This document shows positions 53,748 through 64,000 of a DNA stretch of 64,000 nucleotides, in pieces. The notes beneath the pieces were generated by a model, which ran no database searches, was not told where the DNA came from, and saw nothing but the letters and a program-made list of their open reading frames with translations. The first letter of the stretch is position 1. Each line of letters starts with the position of its first letter. The position numbers were made by a program, and so were the translations under genes. Source of the stretch: Ariolimax columbianus (taxonomy: Eukaryota; Mollusca; Gastropoda; Stylommatophora; Arionidae); NCBI GenBank assembly GCA_036924085.1, contig JAVGWX010000002.1, forward strand, positions 47,960,916 through 48,024,915, written 5' to 3'.

Positions 53748-54354
53748 TCTAGGCGAGACTAGATGATAATTCTCCGGCTACGCACAGGTCACAACTGACT
53801 TAGATGTCATCTGTACAACAAGTTCAAGATTGGCACTACAGACCTTTGTGCCTGCAGCACAGCCCTATGAAGGCAGAACATATTTTGCAGTCCTGTCCAC
53901 TGTATACCGACAGAAGAAGTAGCATTTGACAACAGCCAGTGTCCTTCCACGAGAAGCTGTACAGAAGTGTACAGAGCCTTGAGTCGACTGCCGCCTTCGT
54001 TACAGTCATCGAAGTTGAGGTCTGAAGAGGAACAAGGTAGACGAAGATATAATGTAATTCGGCACAGAATATGTCAAGATAACTTGGACTGTCTATTAGT
54101 TGCAACCATATTTGGAACGCAGTGGATTAATAAACTAGGACTTGAATTGTTAATGTTGTTTTTCTTATTTTGAATATAAATATATGGAGTTTTCTTGGCT
54201 TTTTGGGGCTTCATTTGGCTTTCCACACTTGTGGGTTATCTGTCATGCTTACAATAGTTAACTGTGAACTGTCTGCACTGGTTGAAAGGACGTTATAGAA
54301 AACCGGAAACATGTGTTTAACTTAACAACGTCTTCCAAGTGGTTTCCTGAAAAG

Positions 54355-54660
54355 GTAAGTAGCAGAATGTAGTCCAGAGAACGGAATGCGTTGTGTTGTA
54401 GTTTACAGCTTGGCTGCGATATTTGCACCTTTCGGTCAAACACATCCGACTTCAGCAAACATTTTTTGAGTATCGGGTTAGTATTCCCTCTTCGATCCCT
54501 TCTCCTTAACCAGTCTGCCCTGCTGCAGCCTGTTATCCAGGATCACCGCGTAGAGGTGTAGAAAGGTCTTGGCAGCTATGGTTCGCTGGCCCTGACGCTA
54601 GCAGTCAGCTATGAATCGCTGTCCACTGCAGCTCATGCGCAGCTCAGCATCTTGATCCCG
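54355..54660 (-). mobile_element. SINE-A copy lacking its 3' end
   Basis: Matches SINE-A from GCGGGATCAAGATGCTGAGC at the right to CTGCTACTT at the left. The last 40 or so bases and the GAA tail are missing. It lies beside the CR1-like endonuclease remnant. Confidence 0.88.
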
Positions 54661-54662
54661 CC

Positions 54663-55830
54663 GCATCTTTCAACTTCTGGACATCTTTTCTAGAGTAGAA
54701 GTAAGTTAGTGGACATATTATATTATCCTTCATAGCTAAAAGATCCCAACGGACAATTTGATGGTCACTTGAGCCGAATAGTTCACCAACTGTAACATTT
54801 GCATTCACATTTTTCTCCGTAGAAAATAACTGAGTTCAATGTATTTCTGCCTCTAGTACAGTTATCAACATGATAAAATAAAAATAAAAATATAGTAATG
54901 CATTTAACAAATGAATGGATTCCACGCGTGCTTCCATCTTCCGCCAATTCATTTCTGGAAAGTTGAAATCCCCCATTAATAATAATTTCTCTGCACTTGA
55001 TATTTCTATAGCTTGAAAGAGATCTTTATCATCATTTTGAGTACTTGATAGAGTCCGATAGCATACTCCAACCAACGTTGTTTCACCCTCGGATATGATT
55101 TAACATAACTTAAATCAACGTCATTATACTGGTTTAGAAGACTCTGCAGTCTATAAACAAACAGCTTCATTTATGTTTTCTTGCTCTAAAAGCTATGCGC
55201 ATCCAATCTATTCATAAATTAATTGTCCCTGCCTCCATTACTTTATGTGGCAATGTATTCCAAGCATTCACTACATACACTTTCCGTATTGATGCTAGAA
55301 TTTATGTCATCTTTGATGGTTATGGTAACGAAGTTATTACAGTATAATTAAACAAACCTTGTTTCCAACTATCCGATCACTCCTTAACATTGTATAACTC
55401 TATAACGCTAGTTCGCCATCTGCAACGTCCTCACATGTCCATATTTCTGTTAACCCTATTAAATCCAGCGTTTCTTCCACTACATCTATTTCCATTCCTC
55501 TCGTTTATTTAATATGCTTCTAACATTTTAGAGTACTGTGTTGTTGTTTTTCCAGTTTATGATTTCGATCTTTCAGTTGAATTACTGACACGCTGTTACC
55601 ACTGCCACTCATTCCTGAACATTGTAACAATCGCTCCATACAGTGTTCCTTTATCTTTCTAGTACCACCTCTCCGTCCCCTAGGGTGTGTCGATTTTCTT
55701 GTCTTGTGTCCACTGCTTGCTCTGATCAGCAGGACACACTGCCATTTCAGAAGACGGAGGTATGCAAGCCTACTCTTGACCTCCCGTGTTACCGGAGATG
55801 GAGTAGGTAACTTCAGCCCCAGTATAAGTA
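54663..55830 (-). pseudogene. CR1-like LINE 5' part (endonuclease), with a nested CR1 3' fragment
   Basis: Right to left: an upstream open stretch (EVKSRLAYLRLLKWQCVLL, about 55790-55730), then DLIGLTEIWTCEDVADGE (endonuclease start, about 55440-55390) and SYTMLRSDR. A 200-bp CR1 3' end (55092-55290) interrupts it. It resumes with LVGVCYRTLSSTQNDDKDLF and LLLMGDFNFPEMNWR (about 55085-54955) and GSSDHQIVRWDL near 54760. These are the APE endonuclease motifs in order. Dead copy. Confidence 0.82.
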
Positions 55831-56469
55831 GGCATGTAGTCTAGAATCTCATCAGTTATCCCAGCAATGGGAATAAAGTCGCACGACAACAACTCTGCGT
55901 CTAATGACATTTCGTATTCCCCCTACTCACACAAGCCTAACACTTATCGAACGTGGAATAGCTTGAAAACGACAGGTGATTTGGCTTAGTCACTCTTCTT
56001 CAATCACATGGTTTCAGATAATTCTTATATTTTCTATTTTGCTAATACTTTCAGCAAGATGTGGTGACCAGTCCCACTATCCAATCATTCTTAGTAGTCT
56101 TTAACAACATATCTGAAAGGTCACAGGGATACGATTACTTGATCCCATTTCAGACCTTGGTAACACAAGCACACTATATACCTTAAACAAATAAACATTT
56201 ATGAGGTGGTCCAAATGCCCTAAATAAATCATATGACCTTTCGGCTGGATTAACTAAGTTCCCCTTTCTCTCATATGAGATTGTCAGTTTGATGCTGGCT
56301 AGCCATTGTTGTTTGAAATGTTTTCTCGACCTGCTTTCAATGATATTGTATAATGTCAATATATTTTGTCACTCGTGCAAAAACTCGTGGTACTCAGGTT
56401 TACAAAATAATAGGACAACTCTAACCTCCCAGGCATGTATTAAAAGGCCACTAAGGAAAGTTGTGCAGG
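55831..56469. other. No gene recognised
   Basis: Possibly further CR1-like 5' sequence, but no protein motif is clear. Nothing else supported. Confidence 0.35.
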
Positions 56470-57980
56470 GCTAATAGCTGAAATTCATCAGGCGTGATCC
56501 CTGAACCCTCTACATCTTCTCCATGTATTTTTTAGTTTTCCTCTTCGTCTTTTACCAATGGGATTCCAGAACAGAGACTTCCTCAATGTGTAAACGATCC
56601 AGCGCTAGGTACTTCTCCTCAACTCTCGATTTACCAGTGTCTATCTTGTCCTCATCCAAAGTTCTTGACTAGGTATTTTATGAAACCATCGCAAATCCCC
56701 AATTCTGTGCAAGCATTCATTTAAACAAATCTCAACCTTGGCCGATTATGATTTTGGTGACGTGTCTCAGACCCATACAAAAGAACAGACTGCACGCTAA
56801 GCGCTGAATACTTTCCCTTTTGCGTGTGATGTAATCTACCTGGACTTCCAGAAGTTCCTCAGTATAATGAAAACTCTTCTCGCTTTTTGTATTCTGTTTC
56901 TGATACATGTAACTGTACCGTCTAGTATGTCAACAATGCTACCAATATTCAGAAATGACCCCACTTCATGTATTGCCATGTCGTAGCACAGCACGATATT
57001 CTTTACACGCATAAATGCGCTTACGTATTGTTTTGGCTCTATGTATGTTTAGTCCCAATTTATTAGGCCCAACGTAGCATATCGTACTTTACTTAGCATT
57101 TTGTAGTGGACATGTGAGTCAAGCCATCTGCAAAGTCGAGATTATCAAGCTGTTTTGTCAGACCCGAGGAATCCCGGGTGATTTGACTCTGTCGTCTTCA
57201 TAATCCAGTCAATAGTCATCTGAAGGAGAAATGGTGATAGAAGACAACCCCTGTGGCACACCAAACTCAAAGGGCCCAGATAGCAGCCCCTCATGCAGAA
57301 TTCTACATCGTATACCTTCATACATGTTCTTAATTGTGTTAGTGAATTTCAGTGGCACTCTGTACTGCCTGAATAGCTTCCAGAAAGAGTTCAAATTGGA
57401 AAACGTTTTCTCGTAATTCAGGCAAACAAAAAAAAGTTCTACGTTATGTCCCACATTTGGTTCAACTATCCCTATCGGATTGGCTATTTGGCCTGAACGG
57501 GACTCATTTAAAGAAATGGTCGCTTTAGTATGCCCCTGGTAACAAAGTTCCAAGGCGCTAATAATAACATGATTTTGACAACTAGCATTCGTTTCAGTCC
57601 AGTGATATTTATGTTGTTGGTCAACATTGACCAAGTTGTGTGTGAAACATTTCTATGGAAGTATCTAAATCGCCTTGAAAACTTCGGCTGAGCCAGTAGC
57701 CTTACCATTTGTAACAGCATTATAGCTTTCCAAATTTCGTCATTTGAAAGTGTCTCATAATTTACTTGCAGACTTGTCTCAGCGAAGAGAATATCTGGGG
57801 GATCATGTGGTGCAGATCTAGTAAAAAGGTCATTAAAATACTGGGCTGATCATCGATAATCAACTTCCTTTCGTTATCCTCAGTAAAACCATGTCCTTGT
57901 TTATATTTCCTTATTAGCTTCTTGTAGTTTTTGTATATGTCTCTCATATTAATAAAAATAGTTGCCCATTGCAAGCAAAG
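56470..57980 (-). pseudogene. RTE-type LINE, strongly decayed
   Basis: Right to left: YKKLIRKYKQGHGFTEDNER (about 57930-57870), CLNYEKTFSNLNSFWKLFRQ (about 57430-57370), NMYEGIRCRILHEG (about 57330-57290), FEFGVPQG (57260), then LDNLDFADGLTHM (catalytic FADD altered to FADG, about 57150-57115) and SVLLYGSET near 56780. Many stops. Confidence 0.75.
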
Positions 57981-59720
57981 ATTGTGACAGTTTCAGACAT
58001 GTGAATTCACATGTGACCGCATATGACTGTACAGTCAGATCCGAGCAGGACACACTCTCCCACACATGGGGCACAGGTGGACAGTATAAAAAATTTGACC
58101 TTCGTGCATTCTGTCCTTTCGTGCAGCTCGCTTCTTCTGCATCGCAACAATGATTCTGTCCACACCAGAACGAGCATCGTGTGTGATGGCAGTGCGCCAA
58201 GCTGAACAAATCGGAGCAAGCAGCTCTCAGGAAGCGAAATCAGCGAGGAAGCTGTTCACAGGTTTATTTTAAAAGTCTTTGTGTCGCTTCTTCTGTCCGC
58301 TCCCCCAAATCAAACGCTCGAATTTGTCATGAGCTCATCGTGCATGCGACCAACGTGCACTGCCCATTTGATCCGTGCTTTATGTATTAGCCCATGGATG
58401 CTCGAAAGCTTTGCGCTGCTTGGGACTTCAGAGTTGGACATTCTACCGGACAGCCGAAAGTGAGCAGCGTGTAGAGACAGCTCAAGGGGAATTGGTTGAG
58501 TGTCCTAACATGTTTGCTATTGATTGTCCATGTTTGGCGTGGAGTGTATAAGGGTGGTTAACACCACAGCACGACATTTCCAAATCTTGGTGACAACACA
58601 TATTATCTGTCAGTTCCAAATATTTTTACGCAGTCTTTCAAAAGCAGCGCGTGCCTTGGCAATCCTGTTGTGGACCTCATAATCTATATTTGCTTCGCTG
58701 GCGAGGTTACTACCAAGACTATAAAGCTTCCAACTGCTTGTAGATGTTGGCACTGTATATTTATGTTTGGTTCGGGCAAGGGTATCTTAGGACCAGGTAG
58801 AAACATTACTTCTGTTTTCTTTGTGTTGAGTATGAGGCCAAAGCGGAATAATAGGCCATATTGGTCTGTATGTCCTGTCCTGTTAGTGGCGCAGTCATCA
58901 GAGCTATAAGATGGATGTCTACATTTGTAAAGGACCTTAGAAGCCTGAGACTGAATAGCTGCTCATCCGTTCTTTATCTGAGATGCACATCCGTGGCACA
59001 GTCATGTGTAGCATCCGATAGCGTGATAGCAAATACCATACTAGCGAGTGTTGGGGTGAGCACATCGTTTAGGACTGAGAAGGTTGAAGACAGTTCACCC
59101 TCATTCAGTACACTAGCCGACATGCCATCATGAAACTGATAGACAACAGTGATTCATTTTACGGGGCAGCTGAAACACGCAATGATTTTACAGACTCCAT
59201 TCCTGTTGACCGGTTCAAAGACCTTGGTTAGGTCAATTCAAGTCTTGTACAGGTCGTATGCTGTTCTTGGCATTTCTGCTGGTCTTGGCGAGCTGCAAAT
59301 ATCATGTTAACCGACCCGTGACCAGCTTGGAAACTACACTGATTCTCAGGGAGTAGCTCCTGCTCGAGATGTGTTGTTAAACAGCAGAGCAAGACCCGGG
59401 CCAGAATGTTTCGAGTAGGGAGATTCCCATATGGTTATCACATGATTAGATATTGCACTTGCGCTTGCACATGTGGACAATGGAAGTATCATTCAGTTCA
59501 AGCGGCATGTGTCCTGCGCCCCAAATCGAACGAAGAGGCACGTTAGCTAGCTAACAAAGGGCCTAAAGCTTTGTAATCATCAGCAGGAATATCATCTAAC
59601 TCTGGGGATTTGCCACTGGGAATTAAGCGGATTACGTTTCGACCTTCCATACTATCCTGCGCCTCAGTGACCACCTCTTCAAAAGCTGTTAACAGAGTCT
59701 ATTTTCATTGGCAAGCGTTC
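57981..59720 (-). pseudogene. RTE-type LINE related to the 36-39 kb element, decayed
   Basis: On the minus strand a VYQFHDGMSASVLNEGE-like segment lies near 59140-59090, LSDATHDCATDVHLRYRTDE near 59030-58960, and LGLILNTKKTEVMFLPGPKI near 58830-58780. A Cys/His-rich end (frameshifted C2H2 finger) lies near 58080-58000. The same order and finger occur in the copy at 36417-39002. Numerous stops and shifts. Confidence 0.75.
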
Positions 59721-60238
59721 CTGGAGAAAGTAGGAGGGGATGGGTAGGAGAGGAGGGGGCGGTTTTATAACGGAGGGAGGGGGAGGGTGTTGGAGGGATA
59801 GGTTTGGATGGTGGAGACATCTGAACATCACATACGAAATAAGGGACGTAGATATATGTTCATGTAAGTCTGCAAGCCATTAATAATAATGTTCATTGAA
59901 CGTCATGTGATTATACTTGTAGTACTGTTCATTGAACGTCATGTTATTATACTTGTAGTACTGTTCATTGAACGTCATGTTATTATACTTGTAGTACTGT
60001 TCATTGAACGTCATGTTATGACACTTGTAATGTTGTTCTTTAAGGACAAAATAAATCGAAGCTGTAGGAGTACTGAAAATACAAATAAAAAAGATTGCTG
60101 ATGAAGGTATTTTTGCCGTCCGGTAGGTTTTGTGTATCTTTCTATCCCGACGAGGTATTTGAGTCATAATTGTCCATGTTTTTATACTTTTAATATTGTT
60201 CATTACATGCCATGCTTCCGGGATAAATAGGAAAACTT
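59721..60238. repeat. G-rich tract and 36-bp tandem repeat
   Basis: 59725-59800 is purine-rich with many GGG and GGGG runs that could form G-quadruplexes. At 59891-60034 four 36-bp units (GTTCATTGAACGTCATGT, then TATTATACTTGTAGTACT) repeat in tandem. The plus-strand frame repeats a 12-residue unit but is not believed to be a gene. Confidence 0.85.
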
Positions 60239-61064
60239 ACTTTGCACTGATGTTGAAAAACCTAATTATATGAAAGCTGTACAGTTCTATATAAAAGGAC
60301 GACTATTGAAAGCAGAAAATTATGGGTTATCCAAAGAATACAAAACATTTCCCATCCCAAAAACTATTCCGCACGTGAATACGGGATGCCAATCAGTCAG
60401 TAAATATCACGTACCTCAGAAATATATTCCCCGTGGAGAAACGAGCTGTATCTCATTAATTATCATCACAAGCAGAATGACAATCCTTTGACATTTATGC
60501 TGCATGCAGGCAGTTATAATGCCAGAGAAGAGCAGGCGTATTCGTTATGCCTGTTTTGATACTAATGTGCTAGAACTGGGCGTTATGTTGTTACCAAATG
60601 AAATGTGCTACTCTCGTTTGAGTACATGGGTATAACTAGATTCTGAAACCTGGATTCTATGTTCTTAAATACAGGGTGGTCCATCTGTCGCGACCCTGCG
60701 ATCCTATGACCGTATGAGGCTTTGTAGGCAAAGTGTGACCTTTTGAAAGAATCCACATTTTGCAGACCAAATGCTCTTATTTATATTGCACTTTTTTTCG
60801 TCTTTTATTATTTTAATATTAATCTTAAATTGAACATATTTAAAATACCAACAAGTTAAAGAAGATTGACTGAAATAATCTTTCCCGACTAATGGCCACA
60901 GATAAAGCATTAGTACGTCATAAGGGCTATGTGTTCAGCTGCGATATCTATGATTTAGGTCCAATGCTACTCAAGAACATACGTTACCTTTATCGCATGA
61001 CTGGCGCCACTACCGTACCAAACTGCTCGACGAAAGCTCATATATATGTAACACTGAAGGCTAT
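60239..61064 (+). other. Unassigned region with two short open frames
   Basis: Frames at 60270-60491 (73 codons) and from 60892, running into the SINE-A at 61065, are open. The second begins MATDKALVRHKGYVF and contains LLKNIRYLYRMTGATTVPN, with coding-like composition, but I recognise no family. It could be the relic of a gene cut by the SINE. Confidence 0.2.
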
Positions 61065-61410
61065 GGGATCAAGATGCTGATTAGCGCATGAGCTGCAGTG
61101 GTCAGCGACCCATAGCTGACTGCTAGCGTCAGGGTCAGCGAACCAGAGCTGCGAAGACCTTTCTATACCTCCAAGCGGTGATCCTGGATAGGCTGCAGCA
61201 GGGCAGGCTGGCTAAGGAGAAGGGATCGAAGAGGGAATGCTAACCCGGTACTCAAAAAATGCTAGTTGAAGTCGGATGTGTTGGACCTAAAGGTGCAAAT
61301 ATCGCAGTCAAGCTGTAAACTACGACACAACGCATTCCGTTCTCTTGACTACATTTTGCTACTTAAGCTCTTTCAGGGTTTGGTAGCGGGAGATTGTGAA
61401 CGAACGAACC
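61065..61410 (+). mobile_element. SINE-A, near full-length
   Basis: Head GGGATCAAGATGCTGATTAG, core TTGAAGTCGGATGTGTTGG (about 61268-61286), end GCGGGAGATTGTGAACGAAC with a GAAC-type tail instead of GAA. AAGGCTAT before and AAAGCTAT after the element may be the duplicated target, with changes. Confidence 0.9.
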
Positions 61411-61639
61411 AAGCCAAGCCACTTAAAGCTATTATTAACTTTTGATAACGCTGCTGTTGGCTTTATATTTGAAGTGGAATTTGAAATAAGTTTCACAAAC
61501 TGACCGTATCCATGGATGTGTGATTGCAATTTTTAAGAAATGCTATCTGGTGAACAGGCCATAGATATTTTCGAAAGGGACATGGATGCAGTGGAATTAA
61601 TATCAAGCTGTATTACGGAGAAAATGGTTTTAAAAAAAT

Positions 61640-63030
61640 AGGAGGGGATTGAATGTGTATAAATGTCCAGGTCAAGATGGTAAGATGGTATTCATCCAAA
61701 ATTGCTGTTTACAATTAGAAACCAACTAGCAAAACCATTGGCTATATTATGTGCTCAATCACTTGGAAAGATACAGGAGTGATGCCCTTATTAAAAAAGG
61801 GCAAAAATCAGATCCAGCAAATTAAAGACCGGCGAGTTTAATGAGCATAGTATGTAAATTGTTAGAGTCAGTGATGAAAGAAAACATTGTAATGCAATTA
61901 GACAAGTTTAATCTAATCAGAAATAGTCAGCATGGGTTTACTAGAAGGAGATGTGCTTAACAAATCTATTAGAATTCATAGAGCAGATTACTAAAATGAT
62001 AGATAACGGGGAGTCAGTAGATGTTATTTATCTAGATTTTGCAAAGGCTTTTGATAGAGTACCTCATCAACGATTATTTATAAAGTTAAAATTACTAGGA
62101 ATATGTGGGGAAGTTGTCAGATTGATTGACAATTGGTTAACGGGAGGGATGCAGAGAGTGGGCATAAATAAGGAGTACTCTGAGTGGCGTGAAGTAAACA
62201 GGTCACACTCTTAGTGACAGAGGGTTCGGTTTTTGGCTCAATTTTGTTCTTGATATATATGATCGATTTATTTGGACATTGATGTAGGATCCATGATTGA
62301 ACAATTCGCTTATGAAACTAAACTAAGCAGAAGTGTATCATCTAAATAAGAAGTGCATTGAGGTCGAATTTAAATAAAATTCGAGAATGGTCTATGAGCT
62401 GGCAAATGGAGTTTAATCTAGATAAACGTGCAGTCATCCACATGGGTAGATTAATATGGAACATAATTACAGAATGGGCGAGAACAATATTAGAATGATT
62501 GAAAAGGAAAAGGACCTAATGGTTATACAAGTAAAGTGAGCAAGTCCAGGTAGCTATATTAAACATAGTAGCAAGGAAGTGATAGTCAAACTGTATAAAG
62601 CATTAGTTAAACCTAGATTGAAGTACTGTGTACATATATGGAGTCCTTATGTGTGTTTGTGTTTTTTTGTTGCGTTCGCCTTATTTTCTCTAATCCCCAA
62701 GGTGGTGTGCGTTGCACTGTGTTTTTTTATTTTGTGCCTATCGGTCCAGTGCTTCCTACTTTCGCATGCATTTTATGTAAGGGTCTGCATCCTCCTGCAT
62801 TTTCTAAGGGTTTGCTTCCCAGGGGTAACGGCCGGTGCTGTGATTGGGATTGAACCAGCACCTTGGGGTTGTGAGCCGTGTCACTTAACACTAGGCCACG
62901 CCGTTCCCTGGAGTCCATATCATACGTGCTTGAAAGGATACAAAAGAGCAACAAAGCTGATAGTGGGATTCCAGAATTACAGTTATGAGGAAAGACTCAG
63001 AAAAACCGGCCTACATTGTCTAGAAATGTA
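61640..63030 (+). pseudogene. CR1-like LINE, decayed, with SINE-B inserted
   Basis: SLMSIVCKLLESVMKENIV (about 61840-61895), NSQHGFTRRRC (61925-61955), DVIYLDFAKAFDRVPHQRLF (about 62020-62080), IREWSMSWQMEFNLD (about 62380-62420), LYKALVKPRLKYCVHIWSPY (about 62585-62645) and, after the SINE-B, KRATKLIVGFQNYSYEERLR. It is the same family as the 47-52 kb element but retains the single-copy form of the segment that became the 51-bp array. Stops and shifts throughout. Confidence 0.85.
62650..62908 (-). mobile_element. SINE-B with 11-bp duplication, inside the CR1-like LINE
   Basis: Minus-strand head AGGGAACGGCGTGGCCTAGT, A-box TGGCCTAGTG and B-box-like GGTTCAATCCC at about 62857-62847. The core is present but mutated, followed by CACAGTGCAACGCACACC and an A-rich tail. 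TGGAGTCCTTA (62639-62649) and TGGAGTCCATA (62909-62919) flank it. Removing it rejoins WSPY with HTCLKG of the host LINE. Confidence 0.93.
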
Positions 63031-63656
63031 GACAATGCAAATGTTTAATGTATTTATTGGGCCTAGAACCCAGTAATACCACATTTACAAATGTTCCACT
63101 TTTTGATGTTAGTACAAAGTTAAAAAATAATGTACATTTTGAAGTGCATCTAACTGAAGATTGTTGCATGCAGATTAATTTGGCCTCCAATCCACGAAAA
63201 AGTTCCGTCCACACGAGATGGTCCATTAGTCTCTTTCACATTTAAAATATTAATACATTTGTTTTTGTTATTTATTTTTAGTAATTTTTTAATAATGGAA
63301 TTTTGCATAATACATTTACGAATTCTGAAAACAAACATCACACATATTTATAACAGCACAAACTTTATTAACTTGTTAATGGGGAGGGCGACTTAATGTT
63401 GCCGGACCAGCCTGCACTGTGCTCGAGTGGTATGATGGAGGATCTGTGGCGGTGGCGAGAGTAAGACCACTATCACATTAAGATCTTGCATTAACGGTCT
63501 AGTCTAACCATTCTAGGATAGAAGATTATCCAGCTGATGGGCTTGTACACTATTCCATTCACAAAGACCAGACGCCTGAGTATGAGGTAGCCTCAGGGTT
63601 TTAAAAAAGTTATAGAAACTATTCCCCATATAATACAGAAATAAAAGAGAAACTAA
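63031..63656. other. No gene recognised
   Basis: AT-rich sequence; a somewhat GC-richer part near 63380-63470 shows no motif that I can name. Confidence 0.35.
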
Positions 63657-63660
63657 CACG

Positions 63661-63661
63661 T

Positions 63662-63709
<48 letters not shown>

Positions 63710-63933
63710 TAAAAGGGCTCGACTACATCGCCTCGAGTTCCCCCATATGGCTCAGTCTCCCTCAGCAGAAAGGTATCCCCGCCGGCTGAGAGCATCACAT
63801 AAAGCACGAGGTCCACAGCTCCAGCGATGAACCCAGGGATTTCCGGAAATATTGACATCATGAACCGACCGTCGCAGCTCTACCGTTTGAAATCGAGGCA
63901 AACAGCTTGACCACTTGGCCACAGAGACCCCAT
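63661..63933 (-). mobile_element. SINE-D, tRNA-headed, with AG-repeat tail
   Basis: Minus-strand head GGGGTCTCTGTGGCCAAGTG with A-box-like TGGCCAAGTGG; the B-box is degenerate (a GGTTCAT motif about 50 nt later). A body of about 200 bp follows and ends in an AG repeat (CT on the plus strand, 63667-63704). It differs in sequence from SINE-B and SINE-C. A single copy in the window limits certainty. Confidence 0.6.
63667..63704. repeat. CT microsatellite
   Basis: About 19 CT dinucleotides, forming the tail side of SINE-D. A second CT run begins near 63975 and continues past the window end. Confidence 0.9.
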
Positions 63934-64000
63934 ATGTATGTATGTACGTCTGTCTGTCTGTCTTCCCCCTTCTTTCTCTCTCTCTCTCTCTCTCTCTCTC

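Larger units (their letters stand above)
52500..54030 (+). pseudogene. Second RNase H LINE, carrying SINE-A and SINE-B
   Basis: Related to LINE-N but diverged. Pieces in order: GGGGITIKLKSKEYSAAFAT (about 52600-52670), SNFSAEASALRQAAGTLI (52680-52735), the SINE-A, VVIFTDALAVLMVLKNQDKN (about 53170-53230), a GNEEADRL equivalent near 53320 in another frame, the SINE-B, then AEHILQSCPLYTDRR (about 53875-53920) and STAAFVTVIEVEV near 53985-54025. Frameshifts are frequent. The C-terminal TAAF..V matches LINE-N TAAFFEKIMVTV, so both belong to one group. Confidence 0.82.

Noticed and set aside
55092..55290. CR1 3' end and neighbouring endonuclease as one deleted element
   Set aside because: The order is wrong for a minus-strand copy: endonuclease sequence lies on both sides of the 3' end, so the latter is a separate nested insertion.
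59889..60101. 70-codon repetitive ORF (FIERHVIILVVL units)
   Set aside because: It follows from a 36-bp tandem repeat; no start context, homology or flanking coding signal.

Overview
This is animal nuclear DNA. It is AT-rich and intron-bearing, with no operons. Most of it is layered transposable elements: several non-LTR retrotransposon (LINE) groups, SINEs with tRNA-like heads, two piggyBac transposons, one Penelope-like element and a mariner remnant. LINEs with endonuclease, reverse transcriptase and RNase H in one ORF, together with SINEs, piggyBac and Penelope elements, suggest an invertebrate, perhaps a mollusc. That guess is weak.

The one host gene I can name is hidden among the repeats. 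Four exons on the minus strand (27357-27241, 17098-16989, 16244-16127, 13267-13178) join into an intact 144-residue BIR protein, a survivin (BIRC5) orthologue. Exons 2-4 are 110, 118 and 90 nt, the lengths I recall for human BIRC5, with the same phases. Intron 1 is about 10.1 kb and is filled with LINEs. Two weaker host-gene candidates lie to the left: a plus-strand first exon at 8079-8204 with a possible last exon at 12483-12616, and a minus-strand last exon at 5330-5156 followed by two AATAAA signals.

Layout. 1-5.2 kb: LINE pieces and a SINE. 5.6-7.4 kb: broken piggyBac. 8.7-11.3 kb: intact piggyBac with terminal repeats, inserted in an internally deleted LINE. 12.7-27.4 kb: BIRC5. 28.5-33.5 kb: full-length I-group (Nimb-like) LINE with a 1302-residue ORF and a perfect 12-bp target duplication, here called LINE-N. 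33.6-46.3 kb: LINE fragments, including an RTE copy with a twin-priming inversion that was later split by LINE-N. 47.3-51.9 kb: a CR1-like LINE holding a LINE-N copy, which holds a Penelope-like element; its reverse transcriptase ORF has expanded into about 28 tandem 51-bp units. 52-54 kb: another RNase H LINE with two nested SINEs. 54-63 kb: decayed CR1 and RTE LINEs, SINEs and short tandem repeats.

The repeats are linked to each other. A core of about 60 nt is shared by the start of the LINE-N ORF and by two SINE families, and SINE-A and LINE-N both end in ACGAAGAAG repeats, which suggests the SINEs use LINE-N enzymes. Clean target duplications of 10-14 bp allow the order of insertions to be read in many places. 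Family names were assigned by eye from motifs, without any database search.
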